64,000 nt of DNA, taken from positions 1 to 64,000 of the forward strand of contig CAUGMN010000001.1 in assembly GCA_959600635.1 (NCBI GenBank). The letters run 5' to 3'. Origin of the DNA: QAMX01 sp003149835 (GTDB taxonomy: Bacteria; Bacillota; Clostridia; Oscillospirales; QAMX01). Below are positions 9,461 to 17,768 of this stretch, one piece after another (position 1 is the first letter of the stretch; every line of letters begins with the position of its first letter). The notes under the pieces were generated by a model. That model had not been told where the DNA came from. It worked only from the letters and a program-made list of their open reading frames with translations, and made no database searches. The position numbers and the translations under genes were made by a program.

Positions 9461-10903
9461 ATGAAAAAATGGTTTGGCGCAATCATTATCACGTTTCTCG
9501 TCCCGGTGTTCGCGCTGTTTTTTGTCTCCCTGTTCGACGTCGACGCGACCGAATCGGAGGACGAGAACCGAAAGCTGGCGACCATGCCGGAGCTGACGGC
9601 GAAATCGCTGTTAAACGGGAGTTTCAGCGAAGAATTTGAGACCTATTATTCCGACACCTTTCCGTTCCGCGAGCGGCTGCTCGGCGCGAGCCGCGCCATC
9701 AACGGCTTTTACGCGCTGAGCTTCGGCGGCGAATCGAGCATCATCATCGACGGGGACAAGGACTGGGAACAGGGCGGCTCGCTGATTGATTTCAGCGACA
9801 CCGCGCAGCAGACCACGACCGCAACGCCGCAGACGACGCCTGCGCCGGCCACGTCGTCCGATACCGCGCCCGTCACCACGCCGCCGGTCGTCACCACGCC
9901 GCCGGCGACGCTGATGACCTCGTGGATCGAGGTGCAGCATCCGAACCCCGACGAGGTCACGGATAGCGGCGAGGACGCGACCGACACCGGCGCGATTCTC
10001 ATGCTCGGCGACGCGGCCATGGAATACTATTACGGCGTCGACGATTCGCTCGAATACTACGCCGCGGCGATCAACCGCGTTCAGGAGCTGCTGCCCGAGG
10101 TGCAGGTCTACGCGATGTTCTGCCCGACCTCGATTGAGTTCAACGCGCCGTCGAAGTATCAGGCCGGCATCCGCTCGCAGCTCCGCGCCATGAATTACGC
10201 CTATTCGCACCTCGACGTCGGCATCGTGCCGGTCAACACCTGGTCGGCGCTGTACGAGCACCGCGACGAGTATATCTATTTCCGCACCGACCACCACTGG
10301 ACGCAGCGCGGCGCCTATTACGGCTACCGCGCCTTCTGCGAGGCCGCCGGTCTGACGCCCAACGACCTCTCCGACTATGAAACCGGAACGGTCGCCGACT
10401 TCGTGGGCACGATGTACGGCTACACCAAAAACTATCCGCAGAGCGACCGGCTCTTAAATCACCCTGACACCGTCGAATATTTTCTGCCGCTGAACCCGTC
10501 GAATATGACGATCTACCGCGACGCGGCGCTCACGGGCGGTGTGGAGCGCAGCGTCATCGCCGATCCGGAATATATGGCGGGGCAGAAAAAGAGCGCCAAA
10601 TACATGATGTTTATCTGGGGCGACAACCCGGTGACGCACATCGTCAGCGAGACGGTGAAAAACGGCCGCGTCCTGCTGGTCACCAAGGAATCCTACGGCA
10701 ACGCGCTCGTGCCGTTTCTGACCGATCACTTCGAGGAGATCTACGTCATCGACCCGCGCTCCTTTAACGGCGACGGCGAACCGACTCTGAACGTCGTCGA
10801 TTTTGCAAAGGAGCACGGCGTCACGGATTTCCTCTGTGTCAACTACGCGTTTTCAGCCGCCCCGTCGTTTATGAAAATCTTCAACCAGATGCTGCCGGAA
10901 TGA
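9461..10903 (+). CDS. DHHW family protein (AlgX/AlgJ-like SGNH partner of MBOAT)
   Basis: The 480-residue protein has an N-terminal membrane anchor (residues about 4-25) followed by an extracellular domain with the family motif TDHHWTQRG near residue 270. A Thr/Pro-rich spacer of about 45 residues (around 110-155) is inserted after the first part of the domain. DHHW/AlgX-type proteins complete acetyl transfer to surface polymers with an MBOAT partner. The ATG at 9461 is chosen over upstream in-frame codons because the hydrophobic anchor begins directly after it and AGGGG lies upstream. It is cotranscribed with the MBOAT gene 115 nt before it. Confidence 0.85.
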   Translation: MKKWFGAIIITFLVPVFALFFVSLFDVDATESEDENRKLATMPELTAKSLLNGSFSEEFETYYSDTFPFRERLLGASRAINGFYALSFGGESSIIIDGDKDWEQGGSLIDFSDTAQQTTTATPQTTPAPATSSDTAPVTTPPVVTTPPATLMTSWIEVQHPNPDEVTDSGEDATDTGAILMLGDAAMEYYYGVDDSLEYYAAAINRVQELLPEVQVYAMFCPTSIEFNAPSKYQAGIRSQLRAMNYAYSHLDVGIVPVNTWSALYEHRDEYIYFRTDHHWTQRGAYYGYRAFCEAAGLTPNDLSDYETGTVADFVGTMYGYTKNYPQSDRLLNHPDTVEYFLPLNPSNMTIYRDAALTGGVERSVIADPEYMAGQKKSAKYMMFIWGDNPVTHIVSETVKNGRVLLVTKESYGNALVPFLTDHFEEIYVIDPRSFNGDGEPTLNVVDFAKEHGVTDFLCVNYAFSAAPSFMKIFNQMLPE

Positions 10904-10952
10904 ACGACCGGACGGAAAAAATACCGTTAAAATGGGGCGGAGGGCGATGAAA

Positions 10953-11819
10953 ATGCGGTCTGAACAGGAAATGTATGAGCTGATTCTCGGCTTTGCAAAG
11001 GCGGACGAGCGCGTGCGCGCGGTGATTCTCAACGGCTCCCGCGCCAACCCGAACGCGCCGAAGGACAAATATCAGGATTTTGACATCGTATATGTGGTCC
11101 GGAATTTTTCATCCTTTACCGCGGACCACGGCTGGATCGACGTCTTTGGCGAGCGGCTGATGCTGCAAATGCCGGAGGCGATGCGCGACCCCTCCGGCGC
11201 GGGGCATTTTAACTGGATGATGCTGTTTGGCGACGGAAACCGCCTGGACCTGACGCTTGTTCCCATCGAAAAGCCGGAGCTGATCGGCCGCGACAGCGAA
11301 AGCGTCGCCCTGCTGGACAAGGACGGGATTCTCCCGCCTTTTCCGGCCGCAAGCGACAGCGACTATTATGTGAAGCCGCCAGACGCGCTCTTTTTCTTTT
11401 CCTGCTGCAACGACTTCTGGTGGTGTCTGCAAAATGTCGCCAAGGGCATCGCGCGCGACGAGCTCCCCTATGCGATGACGATGTTCCACGGCGTCGTGCG
11501 CGAAAACCTGCACGACATGCTCGCGTGGTATATCGGCGCGGAAAACCGTTTCCACGTTTCCGCGGGGAAGATGGGCAAATACTTCAAGAACTATCTGCCG
11601 CCGGAAATGATGAAAAAATACGCGGCGACCTATTCGGACAGCCGTTATGAAAACCTCTGGGAGGCGGTTTTTGCCGCCTGCGAGCTGTTCCGCGAGGCGG
11701 CGCTCGCGGTGGCCAAAGCGTTGGGCTTTGCCTATAACCGGCAGGACGACGCCAATATGACCGCCTATCTCGAAAGCGTGAGGGCTGAAAGCCGCGGGCG
11801 CTCAGGCGGCGAAGCCTGA
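10953..11819 (+). CDS. ANT(6)-type aminoglycoside 6-adenylyltransferase (AadK-like)
   Basis: The 288-residue protein begins MRSEQEMYELI, followed by the nucleotidyltransferase signature LNGSRANPN and a downstream DFDIVYVV holding the metal-binding acidic pair. This is the classic ANT(6)/AadK arrangement. The family adenylylates streptomycin at position 6, and length is as expected (about 285-300). The ATG at 10953 is preferred because CGGAGG ends 9 nt upstream; ATGs at 10932 and 10947 sit on or before that site. Base composition matches the neighbours and no mobile element flanks it, so it looks resident rather than recently acquired. Whether it confers resistance is not known from sequence. 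Confidence 0.88.
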   Translation: MRSEQEMYELILGFAKADERVRAVILNGSRANPNAPKDKYQDFDIVYVVRNFSSFTADHGWIDVFGERLMLQMPEAMRDPSGAGHFNWMMLFGDGNRLDLTLVPIEKPELIGRDSESVALLDKDGILPPFPAASDSDYYVKPPDALFFFSCCNDFWWCLQNVAKGIARDELPYAMTMFHGVVRENLHDMLAWYIGAENRFHVSAGKMGKYFKNYLPPEMMKKYAATYSDSRYENLWEAVFAACELFREAALAVAKALGFAYNRQDDANMTAYLESVRAESRGRSGGEA

Positions 11820-11944
11820 CGCTTCCGTCATACACATACAATCGCTGAATCAAACGCGTCCGCAGAGGATGACATGCTCCGGCGAATTCTTTCTGAAAAA
11901 ACGCCTATGGCGCGGAATATAATCACAAACGGAGGATGCTTTAC

Positions 11945-12964
11945 ATGAAATTTGCAGACAGCGATTTTCCCAAGTGGCAGGCGGAGAACTGGAAGGACGC
12001 GCCGCAGAACCCGGTCATCGGCTATTTTGAAACGCCCGAGGCCGGCTATGCGATCGGCGACCCGCAGATTTTGATCCCCGGCGAATTCGATTCGCAGTGG
12101 CACGCGTTTTATCACGGTTTTTATAAGGATTTCCAGCCCTTTTACCACCATCTCGTCTCCGACGACGGGCTGGCGTGGAAGCTGAAAAACAAATGGCCGT
12201 GGCGGGTCAACCCGTCGTTTCTGTTCCACGACGGCGACCGGTGGATCCTCTACTACACCTGTATCACCACCAAGGAACAGTGGGACCGCTATGAGGCGCA
12301 CAACATCATCTGCGCCAAGACGAGCCGCGACCTCGAAACGTGGAGCGAGCCGGTCGAGCTTTTGGCGCCGGAGCTGCCGTGGGAGCGGGAGTATATGCCG
12401 CTGGGCTATGTGTCGATTGAGGCGCGCAACCCCTGCGTCGTCAAGCTGGCGGAGAACAAATACCGGCTGTATTACAGCGCCGGGACGGTCAAGCTCGACA
12501 AATGCGGCTATGAGGAGCCGAAGTATATCAGCTTTGCCGACGCCGAGTCGCCGCTCGGCCCGTTTGTCAAGCACGGCGAGCCGATTTTAGCGCCGGACGA
12601 GACGATCTGGTACCGCAACCTCGGCGCCGGCGCGATCAAGGTCTTCGGCTACGGCGACAAATACGTCGCGCTGTATAACTCGATCTATACCGACGCGGCC
12701 GGCTATCAGCATTCGGCCATCAACGTCCTGCTCAGCGGCGACGGCGTCGAATGGCAGGAGGCGCCCTATAACCCGATTCTGCCTCCGGCCGGCGACGAGG
12801 GCTGGAAGGGCGCGTTTGTCTACCAGCTCGACCTGGTGCGCTGGGCGGGCGGCCTGCGCATCTATTACAACGGCCGCGACAAATGGCAGGACGGCATTGA
12901 GCAGATCGGCTTGTCCGTGCTCGAAAACGACGAAACGCCGGTCAAAAAGCTCTGGGATCTGTAA
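11945..12964 (+). CDS. Five-bladed beta-propeller glycoside hydrolase (GH43/GH32-like)
   Basis: The 339-residue protein has no signal peptide. It shows repeated propeller-blade motifs: WHAFYHGFYK, WILYYTCITT, YRLYYSAGT, YVALYNSIY and LRIYYNGRD, with acidic residues between (GDPQIL, IEARNPCVV). This pattern fits the GH43/GH32/GH130-like propeller group; I cannot assign the family or substrate. GGAGG lies 9 nt before the ATG at 11945, and an ATG at 11936 is too close to it. It would act inside the cell on imported oligosaccharides. The neighbours do not name a sugar. Confidence 0.65.
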   Translation: MKFADSDFPKWQAENWKDAPQNPVIGYFETPEAGYAIGDPQILIPGEFDSQWHAFYHGFYKDFQPFYHHLVSDDGLAWKLKNKWPWRVNPSFLFHDGDRWILYYTCITTKEQWDRYEAHNIICAKTSRDLETWSEPVELLAPELPWEREYMPLGYVSIEARNPCVVKLAENKYRLYYSAGTVKLDKCGYEEPKYISFADAESPLGPFVKHGEPILAPDETIWYRNLGAGAIKVFGYGDKYVALYNSIYTDAAGYQHSAINVLLSGDGVEWQEAPYNPILPPAGDEGWKGAFVYQLDLVRWAGGLRIYYNGRDKWQDGIEQIGLSVLENDETPVKKLWDL

Positions 12965-13210
12965 CGCGCTGCCGGCGGGAAACCGCTATGCCCCGTCTGC
13001 GGGCGGAAAGCGGCCGGAACAGCGATTGTATATCCGTTTTCCCCTGCGAAATTGCCGGAGACGTTCCGTTTCTACCGGCGGGGATGATTTGAGGGGCCCC
13101 TTTGCCCCGTGATTTTCCCAAACGCTTTGCAAATGGTTGGGCGCGGCTCCCTCATATGGATGGGGATACCGCGGCGCGGCGGATTTTATCAGATCGATTG
13201 GAGGAACCCC

Positions 13211-14137
13211 ATGCCGGAAATCATCTCCGTCAAAGCGCTCAAAAAGTCCTTCGGCGCGGTCAAGGCCGTGGACGGAATCAGTTTTTCTGTCGAGCAGGGG
13301 AGCTTGTTCGCCTTCCTGGGTCTCAACGGCGCGGGAAAGAGCACGACCATCAACATCCTCTGTTCGATTTTGCCTAAGGACGGCGGCGAGGTCGCCATCG
13401 GCGGGCATGACCTCGACGCCGAGCCGCAGGCCGTCAAGGAGTTGACGGGGATCGTTTTCCAACGCACGGTGCTGGACGACGCCCTGACCGTCGAGGAAAA
13501 TTTGACGGTGCGCGCCGGTTTTTACGGGCTGTACGGCGGCGCGCTGCGGCGCAGGCTCGATTTTTTGACCGAGACCTTAGAGCTTGCGCCGATCTTAAAG
13601 CGCCCGTTTGGAAAGCTCTCCGGCGGCCAGCGCCGCCGCGCCGACATCGCGCGCGGGCTGCTGCATGCGCCGCAGCTTTTGTTTCTCGACGAGCCGACCA
13701 CGGGGCTCGACCCGCAGACGCGCGCCGGCGTCTGGAAGATCATCGAAGAGCTGCGCGCCGAGACGGGCATGACCGTCTTTTTAACCACGCACTACATGGA
13801 GGAGGCGGCCTCAGCCGACCGCGTCGTCATTTTAGACAGCGGGCGCATCGCCGCCGAGGGCACGCCGCACAGCCTCAAAAACCGTTATTCCGGCGACTTT
13901 ATCCGCCTCTACCTGCCCCGCTCGGAGGCGTGCGACGCGCTGCTTGCGCGCGAGGGGCTGGAATTTCAGTATCTCGCCGAGCGCTATCAGCTCCGCGTCC
14001 CCGCGAGCGGGGCGAAAGCGTTTTTGCTCGCGCATCCGGAACTGCTCGACGATTTTGAGGTCGTCAAGGGCGATATGGACGACGTGTTTCTCGCCGTGAC
14101 CGGCAAGAAGCTCGTCGGAGGGGAGGCGAACGCATGA
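13211..14137 (+). CDS. ABC transporter ATP-binding protein (DrrA/CcmA family)
   Basis: The 308-residue ATPase has Walker A (LNGAGKSTT), signature (LSGGQRRRADIARGL), Walker B plus D-loop (LLFLDEPTTGLD) and H-loop (LTTHYMEEA), followed by the C-terminal extension typical of ABC-2 drug exporters. GGAGG lies just before the ATG at 13211. Its TGA overlaps the ATG of the following permease (ATGA), so the two are translationally coupled. It is likely an exporter of a lipophilic compound or antibiotic; the substrate is unknown. Confidence 0.93.
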   Translation: MPEIISVKALKKSFGAVKAVDGISFSVEQGSLFAFLGLNGAGKSTTINILCSILPKDGGEVAIGGHDLDAEPQAVKELTGIVFQRTVLDDALTVEENLTVRAGFYGLYGGALRRRLDFLTETLELAPILKRPFGKLSGGQRRRADIARGLLHAPQLLFLDEPTTGLDPQTRAGVWKIIEELRAETGMTVFLTTHYMEEAASADRVVILDSGRIAAEGTPHSLKNRYSGDFIRLYLPRSEACDALLAREGLEFQYLAERYQLRVPASGAKAFLLAHPELLDDFEVVKGDMDDVFLAVTGKKLVGGEANA

Positions 14138-15093
14138 GCGGGAATACCGGCGAAAAAAACGCCCGCGCTATTGCGGGCGCTGCGAATCCCGCGCGCCGCG
14201 ACCTGCGCGCCATGCTGCTGATGACGAGGCGCGGCCTCAAAATCTTTTTGAAGGACAGAGCCTCGGTCTTTTTCTCTCTGCTCGCGCCGCTGATTATCCT
14301 GCTGCTGTACGTGCTGTTCCTCGGCGATGTGCAGATCAGCTCGTTGGAGAGCGCGTTTGCGGAGAGCGGCCTTGCGCGCGGCGATATCCGCGCCTTTGTC
14401 GACGGCTGGATGATCGCCGGGGTGATGAGCGTCGCCTGCATTACCGTGTCGTATTCGGCCAACAGCGTCATGGTTCAGGACAGGGCGCGCGGCGTCTTAA
14501 ACGACAGTCTGGCTTCTCCGGTGCGGCGGCAGGCGATCACGGCGAGCTATTTTCTGTACAACTACGCCGTAACGGTCGTCATCTGCATGCTGGTGCTGGC
14601 CGTCTGCGTCGCGTATCTATGCGTGAGCGGCGGTTTTTTCCTGACGGCCGCGGATGTGTGCGCCGCCGCCGGCATCACGCTGCTGTCGGCGCTGTCGGCG
14701 ACGATGATCACCGTCTTTGCCGCCGGCTTTTTAAAGACCGAAGCGGCGCTCTCGGCCTCGGGCGGGATTCTCAGCGCGGTGATCGGCTTTGTCATCGGCG
14801 CCTATATGCCGATTTCGATGTTTCCGCTCGCGGTGCAGCGCCTGATCCTGTGCGTCCCGGGCACATATAGCGCCGGACTGTACCGCAACTGCTTCATGCG
14901 GGGCGCGCTGGACAATCTCGCGCTGCCGCCGGAGGCGGCGGCCGAGCTGGAAACGGCGTATTCGATGCGGCTGGAATTCTTCGGCCTGTCCGTGCCGCTT
15001 TGGGCGATGGCTGCCGTGCTCGCCGGTTCGGCGGCGCTGTTTCTGGCGCTGAGCATGGTTTTCTCCTTCCGCCGCAAGAAGGGCGGCCGCTAA
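14134..15093 (+). CDS. ABC-2 type transporter permease
   Basis: This 319-residue protein has a first helix after a basic N-terminus (LLAPLIILLLYVLFL), an extracellular loop and a cluster of five helices, the ABC-2 layout. The region VMVQDRARGVLNDSLASPVRRQ matches the cytoplasmic coupling segment of DrrB-like permeases. It starts inside the stop codon of the ATPase gene and is followed 26 nt later by a strong terminator, so the operon has two genes. Confidence 0.92.
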   Translation: MSGNTGEKNARAIAGAANPARRDLRAMLLMTRRGLKIFLKDRASVFFSLLAPLIILLLYVLFLGDVQISSLESAFAESGLARGDIRAFVDGWMIAGVMSVACITVSYSANSVMVQDRARGVLNDSLASPVRRQAITASYFLYNYAVTVVICMLVLAVCVAYLCVSGGFFLTAADVCAAAGITLLSALSATMITVFAAGFLKTEAALSASGGILSAVIGFVIGAYMPISMFPLAVQRLILCVPGTYSAGLYRNCFMRGALDNLALPPEAAAELETAYSMRLEFFGLSVPLWAMAAVLAGSAALFLALSMVFSFRRKKGGR

Positions 15094-15119
15094 AAAGCGC
15101 CTGTGTCGGACCGGTCGGA

Positions 15120-15160
15120 AAGGCCGTCCATCCCCTGCGGGGATGGACGGCCTTGATTTT
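15120..15160 (+). terminator. Intrinsic terminator after the ABC-2 operon
   Basis: A perfect 16-bp stem (15120-15135 with 15139-15154) has a 3-nt loop and is followed by GATTTT. It ends the plus-strand ABC operon and faces the end of the minus-strand alarmone synthetase gene. Confidence 0.85.
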
Positions 15161-15308
15161 ATGGTTTGAAAAAGGCGGATTCGCAGACAAACGGCGATGG
15201 AAAGCGGAGCGGCGCAAAGGCGGGCCGCAGGGTTCCGCGCCTGCGCGTTTCCGTGATCAGGCGTCTTAGGGGGAGGCGGAGCCGCTGCAAACGTTTCGAA
15301 GCCGCCTT

Positions 15309-15992
15309 TTACTCCGCTTCCTTCTGAATGCGCCGGAAAATATCCTGCATGCGGTTGTCGATCAGGGCGATGCTGCGCGAGCATTCGAGCAGCTCCGCGT
15401 CGATGCCCGCGGGGATCTCCTCTTTGAGCTTGTAGCGCAGCGAGTGTTCGAGGCTGGCCCAGAAATCCATGGCCACCGTGCGGATTTGGATCTCCACGGG
15501 GGTCAGAGCCGTCCTGTCCGAGAGAAAAATCGGGATTTTGACGACTAAGTGCAGACTCCGGTAGCCGTTTGGCTTCGGCGCCTGAATATAATCCTTTTTG
15601 GCGATGAGCTCGATGTCGTTCTGGCGCAGAAGCAGCTCGGCGAGGTGGTAAATATCGTCGACATAGCAGCAGACGACGCGGACGCCGGCGATGTCGTTGA
15701 GGTGCGCCGTAGCCGAGTCGAGGCTGAGTTCCAGCCCCTTGGCTTTCAGCTTGGCGATCATGCTGTCGACGGTTTTTAGACGGCTCTCGATGTGGTGGAT
15801 GGGATTATGGTTGTAGCGGACGCGAAACTCGTCGTTGAGGATTTCGAGCTTGGTGCTGATCTCCTTGATCGCGGCGCTGTATACCTGGTGGACGCTGACA
15901 AAATCCTTAAATTGCTCGCGCAGCGTCTTATTTTCGGCCAGGGCCGGGAGCTGCTGAAACAGATCCTTTGTGGTCTGCGGTTGATTGGTCAT
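15309..15992 (-). CDS. relQ: Small alarmone synthetase, GTP pyrophosphokinase (RelQ/YjbM-like)
   Basis: The 227-residue protein is a single RelA/SpoT synthetase domain with no hydrolase, TGS or ACT domains. Recognisable motifs are HLNDIAGVRVVC, KPNGYRSLHLVV (substrate-binding Arg-Ser-Leu-His) and VEIQIRTVAMDFWASLEH. Small alarmone synthetases make (p)ppGpp during cell-envelope stress and other stresses. The ATG at 15992 has GGAGAG 8 nt upstream. The gene starts inside the 3' end of the preceding CmpB-like membrane gene (65-nt overlap), which suggests coupled translation. Confidence 0.9.
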   Translation of the reverse strand: MTNQPQTTKDLFQQLPALAENKTLREQFKDFVSVHQVYSAAIKEISTKLEILNDEFRVRYNHNPIHHIESRLKTVDSMIAKLKAKGLELSLDSATAHLNDIAGVRVVCCYVDDIYHLAELLLRQNDIELIAKKDYIQAPKPNGYRSLHLVVKIPIFLSDRTALTPVEIQIRTVAMDFWASLEHSLRYKLKEEIPAGIDAELLECSRSIALIDNRMQDIFRRIQKEAE

Positions 15993-16815
15993 GGCTGATC
16001 TCTCCATTGTCTTTGTGCGGCTCCTTCTGAGAAGCCTTGATTTTTTGAATCAGGCCGGCGTACCGGCCTTTTTGGATACGGGGGAACGCCCGCAGAATGC
16101 GGTTGTGCGTATAGCTGTGAAAGGACAGCAGCGACTGATAACGTGCGTAAAGGCCGCGCAGATCGGGGCGCTTGGCCTCAACCGCGGCTTTGAGCCGCGC
16201 GTTGGCCTCTTTGGCCGAGATCGCGCGTCCGGCGAGCTCTCCGCCCAGCGCGTTGGACACGGTGCGCAGCGCGTCCTCCAATTCGCCAAGCCGCCGGAAG
16301 CGGCGGCCGAGATGGAGCACGCCCACCAGCGTCACGGCGAAATCGGCGGCCAACACCGCCAGCAGCAGAAGCGCGGCGGGCCGGCCGACGGAGAGGGGGA
16401 CAAGGCGGATCAGCCGCAGAACGAATGGGTGCGCCGTGCGGACGACGAACATACAGGCCAGCCCCCAGACCAGGGAAAATTTCAGGCAGATATACCCGCC
16501 GAGATTCAGAGGCACATCGGAATAATCCCACCATTTTTCGTGCAGCAGCCGCTCGAGCGCAAATCCGGTCACAAGCTCCAAAAGGCTTGTCAGCAGCACG
16601 GAGCCGACGAACAGCGCCGCCCAGCTCTGCCGCACCGGTTCGAGAACCGCCGTTACGATCAGGACGCCGAAGCCGTAGATCGGGCAGATCGGCCCGCAGA
16701 GAAAGCCGCGGTTGACAAATTCGCCCTTGGTGCAGGCGGCGAAAATCACCTCGGCGCACCAACCGAGGAAGCCGTAGACAAACAGAACCCAGACGAGCTC
16801 ATACAGTTTTTCCAT
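15928..16815 (-). CDS. CmpB-like polytopic membrane protein (putative type IV ABC permease family)
   Basis: The 295-residue protein begins with the family hallmark FVYGFLGWCAEVIFA and continues GEFVNRGFLCGPICPIYGFG, then WWDYSDVPLNLGGYICL. Five or six helices occupy the first about 190 residues and a cytoplasmic coil follows. The family is annotated as a putative ABC-transporter type IV membrane protein, but no ATPase is adjacent and the role is unknown. AAGAGG lies 10 nt before the ATG. The last 22 codons overlap the start of the alarmone synthetase gene in another frame. Confidence 0.8.
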   Translation of the reverse strand: MEKLYELVWVLFVYGFLGWCAEVIFAACTKGEFVNRGFLCGPICPIYGFGVLIVTAVLEPVRQSWAALFVGSVLLTSLLELVTGFALERLLHEKWWDYSDVPLNLGGYICLKFSLVWGLACMFVVRTAHPFVLRLIRLVPLSVGRPAALLLLAVLAADFAVTLVGVLHLGRRFRRLGELEDALRTVSNALGGELAGRAISAKEANARLKAAVEAKRPDLRGLYARYQSLLSFHSYTHNRILRAFPRIQKGRYAGLIQKIKASQKEPHKDNGEISHDQSTADHKGSVSAAPGPGRK

Positions 16816-16934
16816 GGAGCGCCGGCCTCTTTTCTGTAAATAACCATTCAGCGTTTGCCGCGTGCGCCGGACCGCGTCTGTTTTCAGAAGGAGCGGCGGA
16901 AAGCAAGGCCCTCCTGAAAACGGCCGGAGGCACT

Positions 16935-16954
16935 AAAAAACGCTTGAAAAAGCG
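16935..16954 (-). terminator. Short intrinsic terminator after plsC
   Basis: On the minus strand a CGCTT/AAGCG stem (16941-16954) with a 4-nt loop is followed by six T (16935-16940), about 25 nt after the plsC stop codon. Confidence 0.6.
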
Positions 16955-16979
16955 GCGCCGGCCTGCTGCTCCGGCGCGT

Positions 16980-17768
16980 TCATTTCCGCGCGGAGGCCTG
17001 TTCGCGGAGGCAATTTTCCATCGCCGCGCGGCAGCCCTGCTCCAAGGCCGCGGCTGCCGGCCTGTCGGCCAGCGCGGCGTCCGGATATTGGGGCGGCAGG
17101 ATATGCAGCGTCCAGCACGGCTTCCGCTTGTACAGCCGGAACAGCCCGCGCGGCCTGCGCTGCGTCAGAACCATCGGCAGCACCGGCAGCCGCTTTCTGG
17201 CTACGAACCGGAACGCGCCGCTTTTAAAGGGGCGCAGCGTCTCGCAGTAGGGAATCAGCACGCCCTCCGGATAGATGTGGACAAGCGCGCCGCCGTCGGC
17301 CGCGCGGCCCATTTCGCGGAACAGCTCGGCCATGCACGCCGGGTTTTCCGGCAGCGGCACGCCGCCGAGGAGACGGATCAAATGGCGGACAAGGGGGATG
17401 CGAAAGTTGCTTTCAAGGGTGATATAATGCGTCCGGCGGGGAAAAAGCGTCATGTCGATCATCGCGCAGTCGAGCATATGGACGTGGTTGCAGACCGTCG
17501 CCGCGCCCTCCTTGCCCAGCGCTTTGAGGTTCTGCCGGCCGGAGACGCGGAAGCCGAAAGCGGCGCGCAGATAGATTTGGAGGACAACGAAAGCAAACGT
17601 CCGAACCAGAGCCGTCGCGGCCCGCTTCCAGAACGCGCGGCGGCGGTAGTCATAGCCGCGCTTGGTTTTGAAGCGCAGCGGCTGCCACATGTGGATCACA
17701 TGGTCGCGGTAACAGGCTTCCTCCTCCTGCTCGGTCTGCTCGCCGAGCGGAAGTTCAAATTCCCTCAT
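16980..17768 (-). CDS. plsC: 1-acyl-glycerol-3-phosphate acyltransferase (PlsC family)
   Basis: The 262-residue protein has the acyltransferase catalytic motif H-X4-D (NHVHMLD) and the glycerol-phosphate-binding block with YPEG (VHIYPEGVLI). A hydrophobic segment (TFAFVVLQIYL) precedes the catalytic domain. PlsC-type enzymes transfer a fatty acyl chain to a lysolipid at the membrane. The ATG at 17768 lies inside the preceding GT4 gene, which ends at 17755 (14-nt overlap), so the pair is translationally coupled. The fusion-like arrangement suggests a shared glycolipid product rather than bulk phosphatidate synthesis. Confidence 0.88.
   Translation of the reverse strand: MREFELPLGEQTEQEEEACYRDHVIHMWQPLRFKTKRGYDYRRRAFWKRAATALVRTFAFVVLQIYLRAAFGFRVSGRQNLKALGKEGAATVCNHVHMLDCAMIDMTLFPRRTHYITLESNFRIPLVRHLIRLLGGVPLPENPACMAELFREMGRAADGGALVHIYPEGVLIPYCETLRPFKSGAFRFVARKRLPVLPMVLTQRRPRGLFRLYKRKPCWTLHILPPQYPDAALADRPAAAALEQGCRAAMENCLREQASARK

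Noticed and set aside
7939..9585. 548-codon minus-strand frame opposite the MBOAT gene
   Set aside because: Antisense to a certain MBOAT gene; translation is low-complexity and lacks a start with a ribosome site.
11918..11923. TATAAT before the beta-propeller hydrolase gene
   Set aside because: Start site would fall on the ribosome site, and no -35 at proper spacing; likely chance.
16293..16815. CmpB-like membrane gene as part of a CmpABC-like ABC transporter
   Set aside because: No ATPase or binding-protein gene is adjacent; the transporter label for this family is only historical.
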